Positions 6,191-6,214 of a stretch of 6,214 nucleotides of DNA are shown here, in pieces. Within the stretch, counting starts at the first letter, position 1; each line of letters begins with the position of its first letter. This stretch comes from Anaerolineae bacterium (GTDB lineage Bacteria > Chloroflexota > Anaerolineae > B4-G1). Below the pieces are notes generated by a model, which made no database searches, was not told where the DNA came from, and saw nothing but the letters and a program-made list of their open reading frames with translations. The position numbers and the translations under genes are program-made. The DNA lies in the NCBI GenBank assembly GCA_027079895.1, contig JALWUZ010000296.1, forward strand, positions 1-6,214, written 5' to 3'.

Positions 6191-6214
6191 GTTGAGATGC
6201 AACGCCCCCTACCC

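Overview
The window is a high-GC bacterial segment in which every supportable gene lies on the minus strand, so it reads from right to left. The five genes are closely packed: gaps of 1, about 47, 10 and 50 bp separate them. The GC-rich coding, the secreted multidomain protein with an internal 'FLPLV' linker, and a start-of-protein signature in the last gene (NPIALATQAKGR...RYGLTP) that I associate with Chloroflexota and Actinomycetota point to a Chloroflexota-like organism. This is inference from style, not proof.

Layout in order of transcription. (1) 6179-5613 encodes a 188-residue membrane-anchored protein with an extracytoplasmic beta-sandwich resembling DUF4352. (2) 5611-4415 encodes a 398-residue protein with an N-terminal polymerase-beta-type nucleotidyltransferase domain and an uncharacterised helical C-terminal part. 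(3) 4367-1701 (alternative TTG start at 4418) encodes a large exported protein. It has an N-terminal flavodoxin-like or GATase-like region, a divergent NodB-type polysaccharide deacetylase-like domain, a small beta domain, an LPLV linker and a C-terminal concanavalin-like jelly roll resembling polysaccharide lyases. (4) 1690-794 encodes a 298-residue NodB-family deacetylase with no signal peptide. (5) 743 to the left edge encodes a second NodB-family protein that is cut by the window end and lacks the usual N-terminal Asp motif.

Three consecutive proteins with NodB-like catalytic signatures, one exported and two apparently cytoplasmic, suggest a locus for making or remodelling a cell-surface or exopolysaccharide. 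The role of the nucleotidyltransferase and the DUF4352-like protein in it is unknown. A perfect extended -10 promoter sequence is written into the last codons of the nucleotidyltransferase gene and is followed at once by a 21-bp imperfect inverted repeat. The three deacetylase-type genes may therefore have their own regulated transcription start. No RNA gene, mobile element, CRISPR array or tandem repeat was seen, and no non-coding stretch exceeds about 50 bp.
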